Source of the DNA: Longispora albida DSM 44784
GTDB taxonomy: Bacteria; Actinomycetota; Actinomycetes; Mycobacteriales; Micromonosporaceae
Length of the DNA: 64,000 nt
Direction of reading: 5' to 3'
NCBI RefSeq assembly: GCF_000379825.1
Contig: NZ_KB903835.1
Location: forward strand, 310,217-374,216
Positions 28,268 through 37,853 of this stretch are shown here, piece by piece. The notes under the pieces are model-generated. The model had not been told where the DNA came from. It searched no databases and was given only the letters and a program-made list of their open reading frames with translations. Positions within the stretch are counted from its first letter, which is position 1. Each line of letters starts with the position of its first letter. A program made the position numbers and the translations under genes.

Positions 28268-31200
28268 CCTGCCCGGTGTGCGGGACGATCACCGTCCCCG
28301 GGGCGCGGTTCTGCCACAACTGCGGTACGCGGCTGCCGTCGGCGGAGATCCTGCCGGCCACGGAGCGGCGGACCGTGACCGTCCTCTTCGGAGACCTCTC
28401 GGACTTCACCGCCTGGTCGGAGGACCTGGACCCGGAGCGGGTCGGCGCGGTCACCGACCGGGTGCTCGCCGCGCTGGCCGGCGCGGTGAAGACCTTCGGC
28501 GGGCATGTCGACAAGCTGACCGGTGACGGCATCATGGCTGTCTTCGGCGCGCCGGTCGCGCACGAGGACGACACCGAGCGGGCCGTGCGGGCCGCGCTGG
28601 CCATGCAGCGGGCCGTCCGGCGGGTGCTCGACGACGAGCAGGGCGGCGGCGTGCCGATGGGCCTGCGGCTCGGGCTGAACACCGGCGAGGTGGTGGCCGG
28701 GGTGCAGGCTGGCGTCGAGTACACAGTGATCGGTGACACGGTGAACACGGCAGCGCGACTGGCCGACGCCGCGGCGATCGGCACGGCCTATGCCGGCGAG
28801 CGGACCGCGACGGACAGCAGGCGCATCGCGGCGTGGCGGCAGCTGCGCCCGCTCAAGCTCAAGGGCAAGCGTGAACCGGTCGAGGCGTACGAGCTGCTCG
28901 GCCAGCTCGACACCCCGATGGAGCGCGACCGGCTCGGTTTCGGCGACGAGGCGCCGTTCCTCGGCCGGGAGACCGACCTGGGCCGCGTGACGAACCGTCT
29001 CGCCGAGGTCATCGACCGGGCCGAGCCCCGGTTCCTGGTGGTCACGGCCGAGGCCGGGCTGGGCAAGAGCCGGTTCGCGGCCGAGGCGGCCCGTAAGGCG
29101 GAGAAGCGCGGCGCCCGGACGCTGTCTGTGCGCTGCGTGGCCTACGGCGAACGGCGCAGGCTCGCCCCGCTCGCTGACCTGGTCCGCGTGGCGCTCGGCC
29201 TCAGCCCCGACGACGGCGCCGCGCACACCGCCGTCACCCGCGGCGTGATCGAGGAACGCCTGCGCAGGCTCTCGGACCGCCTGAGCCGGATCGGCCAGCC
29301 GAAGGTCCAGACGGACCTGCTGCTCGCGCTGCTCGGCTTCGGCGAGCTGCCCCACCCGCACGCCGAGCGGCTCGCGACGCAGACCGCCGAGGAGGAAGCC
29401 GTACCGGCGGCCGTCGCGGCCCTGCTGTCCGGCCTGGCCGCCGAGACGCCGCTGATGGTCGAGGTGGACGACGCGCAAGACGCGACGCCGCAGAGCCTTG
29501 ACGCGCTGGGCGCGATGCTGTCCCGGCTGACCGGCCCGGTCCTCGTGCTGCTGCTCGGCAGGCCGGAGCTGGTCCGCACGGCCGGTGTGCTCAACCGGAT
29601 CTCCGACGCAGAGGTGCACGCGCTGTCCCCGCTGCGCGGCTCTGACGCCTCCCGGCTGCTCTCCGCGTACCTGGGTGGCGGGCGGATCGGCCAGGCCGAC
29701 GAGGACAAGCTGCTGATGACGGCCCAGGGCAACGCCTTCTACCTCGCGGAGCTGATCACGCTGCTCAAGGAGCGTGGCCTGCTCACCGACGGCGGCGGTG
29801 GCGGGCAGTGGAGCCTGAAGCCGGGCTCGCTGGCCGGCGGCCTGCTGAGCCGCGACCTCGCAGCCGTCCTCGCCGCGCGTATCGACGCGCTGCCGCCGGA
29901 GGCGCGGTCGGTGCTGCGGGACGCGGCGGTGGTCGGCGACTCCGTGCCGCTCGGCGCCCTGGAGATGCTCCAGGGCGGGCAGATCGACCAGTACGGCGAG
30001 GAGCTGCTGACGCGGCGGATGCTGCGCAGGCAGCGCTTCGGGTACCACTTCGCGACGCCGCTGATGCGCCAGGCCGCGTACTCGGGCGTCGGGCTCGCCG
30101 ACCGGGCGGAGAAGCACGGCAAGCTGGCCCGCTGGGCGCTGAGCATGACGCCGGGCACCGACGCCGACCTGTTCGTGGCCGAGCACGCCGAGCAGGCCGT
30201 CCACTACGGCGAGGCGATGGCCCTGCGCGAGGACGACGACCAGATCAGCGTGATCGGGCTGGGCGTGGCCGCGCTGGGCCGCCTCGCCAGGCGCGCCGTG
30301 TCCGGTGGCGACCCGACGCAGGCCGCCAAGTACGCGGAGCGGGCAGCCCAGCTCGCCGGCGGAGAACTGTCCACTTCGGACCAGGTGACCTACGCCCGGG
30401 CACTGTTGCAGCTCGCCCGGCCGCACGACGCGCTCGCGCACGTCACCCCGGTACTGGCCGACCCCGACCCGCTGGTCAGGGTGCAGGCGCAGCTGCTGGC
30501 GGGGCGGGCGCACCGCGTACTCGGCGATCCCGACCAGGCCACGGCACTGTGGACGGCTGCGCTGGCCGGAGCGGAGGAAGCCGCGATCCCGACCCAGCGC
30601 GCCGAGGCGCTGCTCCGGCTGGGCATGGCCGACTACCTGGCCGGCCGGCTCACCGAGGCCGCCGGCCGGTTCGAGGCGGCGCACCGGGTCTCCGTGGACG
30701 CTGGCGACCGGCGTAACCAGGCGTGGGCGTTGCAGCACCTGGGCTGGGTCACGACGACGCGCGGCGACTTCGAGGCAGCTGACACCGTGCTGAACAAGGC
30801 CGCCCGGCTCTTCGCCGAGCTGGACGATCCGATCGGGCGGGCGTGGATTCGCGGTACGACGGCCTTCGCGCGGCTGCTGGAAGGCAAGCTGGCCGAGGCG
30901 CGGCGGCTCGCCACGGCGTTCCTGCCGTTCGGTGAGCGGGTCGGCGAGCACTGGGCCGTCGGCACGCTGCGCAGCGTCGAGGCCTTCGCGGCCGCCGAGC
31001 TGGGCGAGCTGGCGGAGGCCGACCGGGAGGCCCGCCGGGCGTACCGGGACTTCGCCACGACGGACGACGACTGGGGCCGGGCGCTCGCGCTGATCGTGCG
31101 GGGCGTGGTGGCCAGGGGGTTCGCCGAGCAGGCGCACGCCATCGACCTGCTGAACGACGCCGAGGGCTACGCCACCCGGGCCGGGCACCCGCTGCTGATC

Positions 31201-31716
31201 GGCATGGCCAGGACCATCCGGGGCTACGTCCGGCTGGAGCAGGGCGACGCGGGCAGCGCCGAGAAGGAAGCGATCGGGACGCTGGAGATCGTGTCCAGCT
31301 ACGAGGCGCAGGACGCGGCCCGGGTCGGGCCGCTCGTGCTGCTCGCCGAAGCGCGGCGGGCCCAGGGCGACAGCGCACGCGCGCTGGAGCTGCTCGAAGA
31401 GGTGACGGCCTGCCCGGCCTGCCCGTCGCTGCTGCTGCCGAGGACACAGGCCGTCGCCTACTACTCGCAGGCCCTCCTGGAGTCCGGCCAGGCCGAGGAG
31501 GCGGTGTACCAGGCCAGGCTGGCCGTCGAGGCCCCGGCGGAGGAGCTGCGGACCCGGATCGTCGCGCACCGGGCACTGGCCAGCGCCCTGGCCGCGACCG
31601 GTGACCTGGCCGGAGCCCGCGAGGCTGCGGCAGCCGCCGTCGGCCTCGCGTACTCCACGCAGCAGCTCGCCGAGCGGGCAGCCTGCGACGAGCTGATGGC
31701 CCGGCTCGCCGGGTAG
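28264..31716 (+). CDS. Class III nucleotidyl cyclase - AAA ATPase - TPR regulator
   Basis: 1150 residues from GTG 28264, coupled to the upstream gene. An N-terminal zinc ribbon (CPVCGT, CHNCGT) precedes the cyclase domain (about 38-195): TVLFGDLSDFTAW with the first metal Asp, DKLTGDGIMAVFGAP with the substrate Lys and second Asp, and VIGDTVNTAARL with the transition-state Asn and Arg. All catalytic residues appear intact. Next an AAA/NACHT-like ATPase (Walker A TAEAGLGKSRF at about 260), then helical TPR-like repeats to the end. It should make cAMP or cGMP under control of its ATPase/TPR sensor. A Crp gene lies 1.3 kb away. Confidence 0.9.
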   Translation: MTCPVCGTITVPGARFCHNCGTRLPSAEILPATERRTVTVLFGDLSDFTAWSEDLDPERVGAVTDRVLAALAGAVKTFGGHVDKLTGDGIMAVFGAPVAHEDDTERAVRAALAMQRAVRRVLDDEQGGGVPMGLRLGLNTGEVVAGVQAGVEYTVIGDTVNTAARLADAAAIGTAYAGERTATDSRRIAAWRQLRPLKLKGKREPVEAYELLGQLDTPMERDRLGFGDEAPFLGRETDLGRVTNRLAEVIDRAEPRFLVVTAEAGLGKSRFAAEAARKAEKRGARTLSVRCVAYGERRRLAPLADLVRVALGLSPDDGAAHTAVTRGVIEERLRRLSDRLSRIGQPKVQTDLLLALLGFGELPHPHAERLATQTAEEEAVPAAVAALLSGLAAETPLMVEVDDAQDATPQSLDALGAMLSRLTGPVLVLLLGRPELVRTAGVLNRISDAEVHALSPLRGSDASRLLSAYLGGGRIGQADEDKLLMTAQGNAFYLAELITLLKERGLLTDGGGGGQWSLKPGSLAGGLLSRDLAAVLAARIDALPPEARSVLRDAAVVGDSVPLGALEMLQGGQIDQYGEELLTRRMLRRQRFGYHFATPLMRQAAYSGVGLADRAEKHGKLARWALSMTPGTDADLFVAEHAEQAVHYGEAMALREDDDQISVIGLGVAALGRLARRAVSGGDPTQAAKYAERAAQLAGGELSTSDQVTYARALLQLARPHDALAHVTPVLADPDPLVRVQAQLLAGRAHRVLGDPDQATALWTAALAGAEEAAIPTQRAEALLRLGMADYLAGRLTEAAGRFEAAHRVSVDAGDRRNQAWALQHLGWVTTTRGDFEAADTVLNKAARLFAELDDPIGRAWIRGTTAFARLLEGKLAEARRLATAFLPFGERVGEHWAVGTLRSVEAFAAAELGELAEADREARRAYRDFATTDDDWGRALALIVRGVVARGFAEQAHAIDLLNDAEGYATRAGHPLLIGMARTIRGYVRLEQGDAGSAEKEAIGTLEIVSSYEAQDAARVGPLVLLAEARRAQGDSARALELLEEVTACPACPSLLLPRTQAVAYYSQALLESGQAEEAVYQARLAVEAPAEELRTRIVAHRALASALAATGDLAGAREAAAAAVGLAYSTQQLAERAACDELMARLAG

Positions 31717-31722
31717 CGGAGA

Positions 31723-32181
31723 CTACTTGCTGTTCGGGGCGAGGCACATGACGTCGCCCTTGTCGCCGGAGGTCTTGCGCCAGCCGAACGTCTCGGTCGC
31801 CGGGAAGGCCTGGCACACCTTGCCCTCGGTGGCGCCGGGCTTCTCGATGTCCTTGACGATGCCGGCCACCTTCCACTGGGCCTTGGCGTCGTCGCAGGCC
31901 ACGACGGTGAGCGCGGTGCCCTTGCCTTCGGCGATGCAGTCACCGACGGTGGCGTCGTCGCCGCCACTGCTGCGCAGGTACATCTTGACGGCCACGGCCA
32001 CGACGATGAACACGACGATGCCCGCGATGCTGCGCAGCTTCTTCGACATGCCCTTCCTGGCGGGAGCAGGAGCGGGCGTGGCTGCTGGAACCGGTGCGGC
32101 CGGCGGCGGGAACTCCGGCTGAGTGGCGGAGGCGGGGGCCGGCTGCTGGGCAGGGTTCGGCGCGGCGTGGGGATCGGACAC
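31723..32181 (-). CDS. LppU/SCO3897-like membrane-anchored protein, copy 1
   Basis: 152 residues. A Pro/Ala-rich cytoplasmic N-terminus (about 1-42), a transmembrane helix (LRSIAGIVVFIVVAVAVKMY) and an external domain with VGDCIAEG, VVACDDAKAQWKVAG, VCQAFPATE and GDVMCLAP, giving four Cys that can form two disulfides. This Cys pattern is the LppU/SCO3897 type. The gene at 32305 encodes a clear paralogue. Function unknown; possibly cell-surface. Confidence 0.75.
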   Translation of the reverse strand: MSDPHAAPNPAQQPAPASATQPEFPPPAAPVPAATPAPAPARKGMSKKLRSIAGIVVFIVVAVAVKMYLRSSGGDDATVGDCIAEGKGTALTVVACDDAKAQWKVAGIVKDIEKPGATEGKVCQAFPATETFGWRKTSGDKGDVMCLAPNSK

Positions 32182-32207
32182 GGAGGACTCCCGGCTGTGA
32201 GGGGTGA

Positions 32208-32224
32208 GCCGGATGACTCTAGCC
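32208..32224 (-). promoter_or_regulatory. Promoter element shared with the paralogue, copy 1
   Basis: GGCTAGAGTCATCCGGC on the minus strand, repeated exactly at 32841-32857. TAGAGT is a good actinobacterial -10 (TAnnnT), placed 27 bases or more before the ATG in both copies. Confidence 0.5.
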
Positions 32225-32304
32225 CCTCACGGAGCCGGCCGCCTGCGGGGACTGGCGGCCGGCTCGGCGAGGGACACGCCGGGTACCGGACAGGTGCCGG
32301 AGGG

Positions 32305-32811
32305 CTACTTCTTGGCCAGGGTGAGGCAGTAGACGTCGCCCGTGCCGCTGGAGTCCGAGGTCCTGCTCCACTCCGTGCTCTCGATATCGGGGAAGGCCTC
32401 GCAGATGTCGGCCTGGTAGGCGGCGACGCGTGGCTTGTCCTTGACGATGCCGGCCACCCTCCACACCGCCGTGGCGTCGGCGCACGCCACGAGGGGGATC
32501 TGCCGGTAGCTCCGGTCCCCGGGCAGGCAGTCGCCGACGACGGGCGCCCTGCCGTCATCGCCCTGGAACATCCTGACCGCCACGACGGCGAGGACGACCA
32601 CGATGCCGATCGCGAGAGCGCGCGTCTTCCACGTCTGGCTCTGCGGCTCGGGAGTCTTCGCTGGTGTGCTCGGTGCGGCCGGCGGCACGGTGGGCTCGGG
32701 CTGTCTGGTGAGGACCGCTACGGCCCCCGCGGCCGTAGCGATCGTCGTCGGGGAGGGCGGTGGTACCGGCTGCTGGGCTGCCCCAGGGGCGGACGGGCTG
32801 GGATCGGACAT
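32305..32811 (-). CDS. LppU/SCO3897-like membrane-anchored protein, copy 2
   Basis: 168 residues, same plan as the gene at 31723: MSDP start, Pro-rich cytoplasmic region (about 1-60), transmembrane helix (ALAIGIVVVLAVVAVRMF), then VGDCLPGD, LVACADATAVWRVAGIVKD, ICEAFPDIES and GDVYCLTLAKK. The four Cys and spacing match the paralogue. The two genes are a tandem duplication, each with its own identical promoter element. Confidence 0.75.
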   Translation of the reverse strand: MSDPSPSAPGAAQQPVPPPSPTTIATAAGAVAVLTRQPEPTVPPAAPSTPAKTPEPQSQTWKTRALAIGIVVVLAVVAVRMFQGDDGRAPVVGDCLPGDRSYRQIPLVACADATAVWRVAGIVKDKPRVAAYQADICEAFPDIESTEWSRTSDSSGTGDVYCLTLAKK

Positions 32812-32840
32812 CGGGTGAGTCTCCTGGCTGAGTGGTTGAA

Positions 32841-32857
32841 GCCGGATGACTCTAGCC
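32841..32857 (-). promoter_or_regulatory. Promoter element shared with the paralogue, copy 2
   Basis: Exact 17-bp repeat of 32208-32224, with the -10-like TAGAGT on the minus strand. Confidence 0.5.
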
Positions 32858-33030
32858 GGTGAGCCGGATGTTTGCTTGCCTCAGCCGATTGTCCAGTATG
32901 TCGCTCGTCCGGACGGGGGAGCGCCAGCCAGGAGGTGTGGTGGCCCGGCGGCTAGTAACAGGAAAAGGGGTTGGGCATGGCACAGGGGCCCGCCGGATCG
33001 GCAGGCCCCTGTGGTGAAACTGTGCGGTGA

Positions 33031-33708
33031 TCAGACCCGGGCGCGGCGGGCCAGGCGCTCGGGGTCGAGGATGATCACGCTCTTGCCGTCGAGCCGGAGC
33101 CAGCCACGGGACGCGAAGTCCGCGAGGGCCTTGTTGACCGTCTCGCGGGAGGCGCCGACCAGCTGGGCCAGCTCCTCCTGCGTCAGGTCGTGGGTGACCC
33201 GCAGGACGCCGCCGTCGCGGGTGCCGAACCGGCTGGCCATCTGCAGCAGGTTCTTGGCGACCCGGCCGGGCACGTCCGTGAAGATCAGGTCGGCGAGCGC
33301 GTCGTTGGTCCGGCGCAGGCGGCGGGCCAGGACCCGCAGCAGCTGCTCGGCGATCTCCGGCCGGTTGTGCAGCCACGGCCGCAGGGCCTGCTTGCGCAGC
33401 CGGGCCATCCGGGTGTCCGTGACGGCCGTCGCGGTGGCCGTGCGCGGGCCGGGGTCGAACAGCGACAGCTCACCCATCATGTCGCTCGGGCCCATGATGG
33501 CGATCAGGTTCTGCCTGCCGTCCACCGCGCGCCGGCCGAGCTTCACCTTGCCGGACAGCACGATGTACAGGCTGTCCCCGGGCTCACCTTCGCTGAAGAC
33601 GACGTCACCCTTGCGGACGTCGATGTAGTCCAGCTCTTTCGCGAGTGCCTCGGCGGCTTCCGGATCAACCCCCTGGAAGATCCCGCTGCGACCCAGTACC
33701 TCATCCAT
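33031..33708 (-). CDS. crp: cAMP receptor protein, Crp/Fnr family (Rv3676-like)
   Basis: 225 residues from ATG 33708 ([20 protein letters not shown]); the 5' extension to 33951 is not coding. The cNMP-binding beta-barrel (about 12-120) includes [17 protein letters not shown] with the Glu and Arg that hold cAMP. A long dimerisation helix ([19 protein letters not shown]) leads to the winged helix ([20 protein letters not shown]). [14 protein letters not shown] and LIGAS-type details match mycobacterial Crp. It binds TGTGA-N6-TCACA-type sites. The nearby cyclase gene may supply its ligand. Confidence 0.95.
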   Translation of the reverse strand: MDEVLGRSGIFQGVDPEAAEALAKELDYIDVRKGDVVFSEGEPGDSLYIVLSGKVKLGRRAVDGRQNLIAIMGPSDMMGELSLFDPGPRTATATAVTDTRMARLRKQALRPWLHNRPEIAEQLLRVLARRLRRTNDALADLIFTDVPGRVAKNLLQMASRFGTRDGGVLRVTHDLTQEELAQLVGASRETVNKALADFASRGWLRLDGKSVIILDPERLARRARV

Positions 33709-33817
33709 CGTCTGCAACCTCCACCCGCGCGTCTGCCCGCGCGAGTCGAGTCTAGGCGCATGGCTGCCGGAAACGAGCCAGCACCCACGATCAAGGTCGT
33801 TCGTGCCGTGCCGGACG

Positions 33818-34546
33818 ATGGCGGACATGCAAGCACAGCTCGCCACGGGCCAAGAAATGCCCATTTTGTACTGGAATTTCCGGCGCCCTCTGCTCGGCAT
33901 CTCCTCCGGCACCCTCGGCGGCGGCCTCGGCGAGCGGCACTGGGCCCTCAACGCGAGCGTCCCGATGTCCTACGACCGCGACGACCCCGGCACCCACCTC
34001 GCCGAACTGGGCGCGGCACTGGGGCTGGCCGGCCCCGGTACCGGGCTGATGACCGGCGTCGACGTCCGCGACGCGGTGACAGCCGAGGACGGCGGCGTCA
34101 GCGTGTCGGCGACGGTCGGCCTGGGAAGCCCGGCCTGGGCCGCAGCCCCGGACGGTCACCTCAGGCGGCTACGGCCGCGTACGGGCGAGGACGTGCAGCC
34201 GGGTGTTCCGGTGCTGGGGAACAACGTGGGGGACCCGGGCGGGGCGTACCGGCCCGGCACGGTCAACCTGGTCGGCTTCCTGCCCGTCCGGCTCGGCGAT
34301 GCCGCACTCGTGAACGCCGTCGCGACCGTCGCCGAGGCCAAGGCACAGGCGATGTGGGAGCTGGGCATCGAGGCGACCGGTACGGCGAGCGACGCTGTGG
34401 CGCTGTTCTGCCCGCTCGACGGCCCGGCCGAGCCGTACGGCGGCCCGAGGTCGGCCTGGGGAGCCCGGCTGGCCCGCGCCGTGCACGCCGCGATCATGGC
34501 AGCCGGAAAGGACTGGCTGGCGAATCCGCGCGCCTGGCAACCGTGA
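33818..34546 (+). CDS. cbiZ: Adenosylcobinamide amidohydrolase (CbiZ-type)
   Basis: 242 residues from ATG 33818 (in-frame GTG at 33803 and ATG at 33827 are alternatives). [32 protein letters not shown], then [32 protein letters not shown] and [14 protein letters not shown] follow the CbiZ family. CbiZ cleaves the aminopropanol tail of adenosylcobinamide to adenosylcobyric acid during corrinoid salvage. No other cobalamin gene is nearby, so salvage would depend on genes elsewhere. Divergent from crp. A 50-bp palindrome covers its stop. Confidence 0.82.
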   Translation: MADMQAQLATGQEMPILYWNFRRPLLGISSGTLGGGLGERHWALNASVPMSYDRDDPGTHLAELGAALGLAGPGTGLMTGVDVRDAVTAEDGGVSVSATVGLGSPAWAAAPDGHLRRLRPRTGEDVQPGVPVLGNNVGDPGGAYRPGTVNLVGFLPVRLGDAALVNAVATVAEAKAQAMWELGIEATGTASDAVALFCPLDGPAEPYGGPRSAWGARLARAVHAAIMAAGKDWLANPRAWQP

Positions 34547-34594
34547 TCGTGGGACCCCTCAAGTCGCTATAGCGACTTGAGGGGTCCCACGATC
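34545..34594. terminator. 50-bp perfect palindrome, bidirectional terminator
   Basis: The first 25 bases (GATCGTGGGACCCCTCAAGT, then CGCTA) are followed with no spacer by their exact reverse complement. It overlaps the TGA of the cbiZ-like gene and ends 1 bp before the stop of the convergent oxidoreductase gene. Confidence 0.8.
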
Positions 34595-34595
34595 T

Positions 34596-35846
34596 CTACC
34601 GCGTGACCGTCTCCACCGTCCCGTGTAGCCGGGCGTGCTCGGCGGCGAAGACGGCCAGGTGGGAGTTCAGGGACTCCTCGCCACCGCTGCGGATGACGGA
34701 CGGGTCGCCCGTGCGGATCGCCTCCGTGAACGCGGCCATGATGCCGTCGTCCCCGCCGCCGTGGCCGCCGCCCGCGTGCGCGTCGCCGATCGCCCGCGAG
34801 TCGTACTCCTGCCACTCGCCGGTGAGGAAGTCGAAGACGCGGACGACGTGGCCGTCGCCTTCGAGCTCGCCCCGGGTACCGAAGATGCGGGTCTTGCGGT
34901 GCGCAGCCTCCGTGAAGGCCGTCATCGTGAACGTGCCCGAGATGCCGCCCTCGAACTCCAGCGTGACGACCTGGTGGTCGACCACGTCGTTGTCGCACGC
35001 GTAGACGCAGCGCCCGTACGGTCCCTCCGCCAGCGCCTCGTCGATCGTGGCCGGGGTCGGTGACGGCGTGAGGATGGTCAGCGGCCAGCCGCGCTTACCG
35101 GCCTCGTAGAAGCCGTGGTAGATCTTCCGCGCGTCGTAGGCGCAGTCGGTCAGCGCGCAGTCCGTGCACCGGTCTGCGGCCCCGGCCGGCTGGTGCTCAC
35201 GCCGGAAGTGGGCGAGCCCGCCGAAGCTGGAGACACGGGTGATGGGCCGGCCGGCCACGTACTGCAGCCAGTCGATGTCGTGGCAGGACTTGGCCAGCAG
35301 CATGAACGCCGACTCGGCGGTGTTGCGCCAGTTGCCGCGCACGAACGAGTGGGCCTGGTGCCAGAAGCCGACCGGTTCGAGGTGCTGGATGCTGACGATG
35401 TCGCCGATCCGCCGCACGGCCTCCTTCACCAGCGTCGTGTACGGCGTGTACCTCAGCACGTGGCACACGGCCAGCATCACGCCAGCCTTCTCCGTGGCGT
35501 CGACGATCCGGCGGCACTCGTCGGCGGTCGGTGCGATCGGCTTCTCCAGCAGGATGTGGTACCCGGCGGCGGCGAAGGCCAGCGCGGGCTCCAGGTGGTC
35601 GGCGTCCTGGGTACAGATGGCCACGGCATCGGCGATCTTCTTGCCGGACGCGAGCCCGGACTCCAGCATCTCCCGCCAGCCGGAGTACCCGGCAGCCCCG
35701 TGGGCGGCGACGATCGGCTCCCGGTACGCGGCGCGCGGCTCGGCCACCGCGACCACCCTGGCCTGGTCCGGATGCCGGAGCACCCAGTCGGCGTAGGAAC
35801 CTCCACGGCTGCCAGCTCCGGCGATGGCGATCGTTATCTGCGACAC
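34596..35846 (-). CDS. Gfo/Idh/MocA-family oxidoreductase
   Basis: 416 residues. The N-terminal Rossmann fold (IAIAGAGSRGGSYADWVLRH) binds NAD(P). EKPIAPTADECRRI is the conserved EKP lysine motif. The C-terminal GFO/IDH sheet domain carries GGISGTFTMTAFTE. A CTDCALTDCAYDARKIY cluster (three Cys) is typical of one subgroup and may bind metal. The substrate is probably a sugar or cyclitol, but cannot be told from sequence. Monocistronic; bounded by the palindromic terminator. Confidence 0.88.
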   Translation of the reverse strand: MSQITIAIAGAGSRGGSYADWVLRHPDQARVVAVAEPRAAYREPIVAAHGAAGYSGWREMLESGLASGKKIADAVAICTQDADHLEPALAFAAAGYHILLEKPIAPTADECRRIVDATEKAGVMLAVCHVLRYTPYTTLVKEAVRRIGDIVSIQHLEPVGFWHQAHSFVRGNWRNTAESAFMLLAKSCHDIDWLQYVAGRPITRVSSFGGLAHFRREHQPAGAADRCTDCALTDCAYDARKIYHGFYEAGKRGWPLTILTPSPTPATIDEALAEGPYGRCVYACDNDVVDHQVVTLEFEGGISGTFTMTAFTEAAHRKTRIFGTRGELEGDGHVVRVFDFLTGEWQEYDSRAIGDAHAGGGHGGGDDGIMAAFTEAIRTGDPSVIRSGGEESLNSHLAVFAAEHARLHGTVETVTR

Positions 35847-35928
35847 CCGGCGAGTATTGCTGAACTTTTGCGGAAAGGCCAGGGGCTAGGCTGCTGCCAT
35901 TCTCGGTGATCGATGGAAGGGGCAGATC

Positions 35929-37074
35929 ATGGCAAAGCGCCCGGCACGCCAGAAATGGCTGCTGGCCGGCCTGGTCCTCGTCATGGTGGCCGGCGTCGGC
36001 GCGGTCACCTGGGGCCTGCTGCGCACCTCCGGCAGCGAGGCGAGCCCCGTCCCGGTCGCCGCCGACCAGAAGGGCGAGAGCCCAGCCCCCGGCCGGTCAC
36101 CCGAGAAGGCCAGCGCTGACCAGGGGCAGGCCATCACGATCACCGGCACCGGCGACGTGATCATGGGTACCCTGCCGGGCTCGCTGCCAGCCAACGGCGG
36201 CAAGGACTTCTTCAAGCGCGTCGAGCTGACCGGCGACCTGATCATGGGGAACCTGGAGACGCCGTTCGCGGAGGACACCGGGTACAAGAAGTGCGGGCCG
36301 GGCGGTGGCTGCGGCCAGTTCTGGTTACCCCCGAGCTACGCCGGGCACCTCAAGGCGGCCGGCTTCCAGCTCATGAACGTCGCCAACAACCACACCCTCG
36401 ACCAGGGCCCCTCCGGCCTGGCCAGCACCCGCAAGGCCCTCGACGCGCAGGGGATCAAGGCGACCGGCGGGATCGGCGAGATCACCGTCATGGAAGCCAA
36501 GGGCGTCAAGGTCGCCGTGCTGGGCTTCGCGCCCTACCCGCAGCACAACTCGCTGCTCGACATCCCGAAGGCAGCCCAGCTCGTCGCCAAGGCCAAGCAG
36601 CAGGCCCAGCTCGTCGTGGTCCAGATGCAGATCGGGGCAGAGGGGCCGCAGTACACGCACGTCAAGCCGGGAACCGAGATGTTCCTCGGCGAGAACCGCG
36701 GCGACCCGGTCGCCTTCGCCCGCGCGATGGTCGACGCCGGAGCCGACCTGATCATCGGGCACGGCCCGCACGTGCTGCGCGGGATGGAGTTCTACAAGGG
36801 CAGGCTCATCGCGTACTCGATGGGCAACTTCGCCGGCTACAAGGTCCTCGCGTCCTCCGGCCCGAACGGCGTCGGCGGGATCGTCTCCGCGACCCTGCGC
36901 CCCGACGGCAGCTGGGTCAGCGGGAAGCTCGTCCCGACCGTGATGGTCGACGGCGGATACCCGGCGGCCGACCCGAAGAAGCAGGCGATCAAGATGGTCC
37001 GCGACCTCTCGCAGGCCGACCTCAAGGCGAGCGCGCCGAAGATCGCTGAGGACGGGTCACTGAGCCCCCAGTAG
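35929..37074 (+). CDS. CapA-family (PGA_cap) metallophosphatase-like protein
   Basis: 381 residues. Signal anchor ([20 protein letters not shown]), a Lys/Pro-rich linker, then the CapA fold: [44 protein letters not shown] and YSMGNFAGY, matching the metallophosphatase-like signature with its metal-binding Asp/Asn/His. The [10 protein letters not shown] insertion is unusual. CapA proteins are needed for poly-gamma-glutamate capsule or act on cell-wall polymers. No capBC genes are present, so a wall-related role is more likely. Confidence 0.88.
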   Translation: MAKRPARQKWLLAGLVLVMVAGVGAVTWGLLRTSGSEASPVPVAADQKGESPAPGRSPEKASADQGQAITITGTGDVIMGTLPGSLPANGGKDFFKRVELTGDLIMGNLETPFAEDTGYKKCGPGGGCGQFWLPPSYAGHLKAAGFQLMNVANNHTLDQGPSGLASTRKALDAQGIKATGGIGEITVMEAKGVKVAVLGFAPYPQHNSLLDIPKAAQLVAKAKQQAQLVVVQMQIGAEGPQYTHVKPGTEMFLGENRGDPVAFARAMVDAGADLIIGHGPHVLRGMEFYKGRLIAYSMGNFAGYKVLASSGPNGVGGIVSATLRPDGSWVSGKLVPTVMVDGGYPAADPKKQAIKMVRDLSQADLKASAPKIAEDGSLSPQ

Positions 37075-37088
37075 TAGGCTTCCTTACC

Positions 37089-37853
37089 GTGGCATCTCGC
37101 GGACAACAGCAGCCTGAGTCGCCGCTCGCCCTCAAGCGGCGGGCGCGGAGGATCTCCCGGGAGCTGGCCGAGCTGCACCCGGACGCGCACTGCGAACTCG
37201 ACTACACCAATCCGCTGGAGCTGACCGTCGCGGTGGTGCTGTCCGCGCAGTGCACGGATGTCCGGGTCAACCTGACCACTCCGGCCCTGTTCGCCAGGTA
37301 CAGGACGGCCGCTGACTACGCGGCGGCCGACCGGTCGGAGCTGGAGGAACTGATCCGGCCGACCGGCTTCTTCCGGAACAAGGCCAACTCGCTGATCGGG
37401 CTCGGCCAGACGCTGACCGACCGGTTCGGCGGAGAGCTGCCCGGCACGATGGAAGAGCTGATCACCCTGCCGGGCGTCGGCCGCAAGACCGCCAACGTGG
37501 TGCTGGGCAATGCTTTCGGCGTACCGGGGCTCACGATCGACACCCACTTCCAGCGGCTGGCGAGCCGGTGGAAGTGGACTACGGCGACCGACCCAGTGAA
37601 GATCGAGTTCGAGGTCGGGAAGCTGATCGAGCGGCGGGAGTGGACGATGCTGTCCCACCGGATCATCTTCCACGGCCGCCGGGTCTGCCAGGCCCGCAAG
37701 CCGGCCTGCGGAGCGTGCTCCCTCGCGAGCATGTGCCCCTCGTACGGCACGGGCCCCACCGACCCGGCCATCGCCGTCAAGCTCCTCAAAGGCGACCGGG
37801 CCGCCGAACTCGCGGCGCGGGCCGGAGTCGAGCTGCCCGGAGCCGAGCTGTGA
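37089..37853 (+). CDS. nth: Endonuclease III
   Basis: 254 residues, GTG start at 37089. [11 protein letters not shown], then the helix-hairpin-helix [18 protein letters not shown] with the catalytic Lys, [13 protein letters not shown] with the catalytic Asp, and the iron-sulfur loop [19 protein letters not shown] (C-x6-C-x2-C-x5-C). It removes oxidised pyrimidines and cuts at abasic sites. The gene order nth, membrane thioredoxin, NUDIX is the same as in mycobacteria (Rv3674c-Rv3672c). GTGA overlap with the next gene. Confidence 0.96.
   Translation: MASRGQQQPESPLALKRRARRISRELAELHPDAHCELDYTNPLELTVAVVLSAQCTDVRVNLTTPALFARYRTAADYAAADRSELEELIRPTGFFRNKANSLIGLGQTLTDRFGGELPGTMEELITLPGVGRKTANVVLGNAFGVPGLTIDTHFQRLASRWKWTTATDPVKIEFEVGKLIERREWTMLSHRIIFHGRRVCQARKPACGACSLASMCPSYGTGPTDPAIAVKLLKGDRAAELAARAGVELPGAEL

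Noticed and set aside
28243-31569. 1108-residue ORF opposite the cyclase gene, and similar long antisense frames (for example 20820-22985 and 49265-52630)
   Set aside because: High-GC codon bias keeps the antisense frame open. These frames lack domain motifs and lie fully opposite clearly identified genes.
33031-33951. Longer Crp with 81 extra N-terminal residues
   Set aside because: The extension overlaps the divergent promoter and cbiZ start. Crp family proteins begin as at 33708 ([11 protein letters not shown]).
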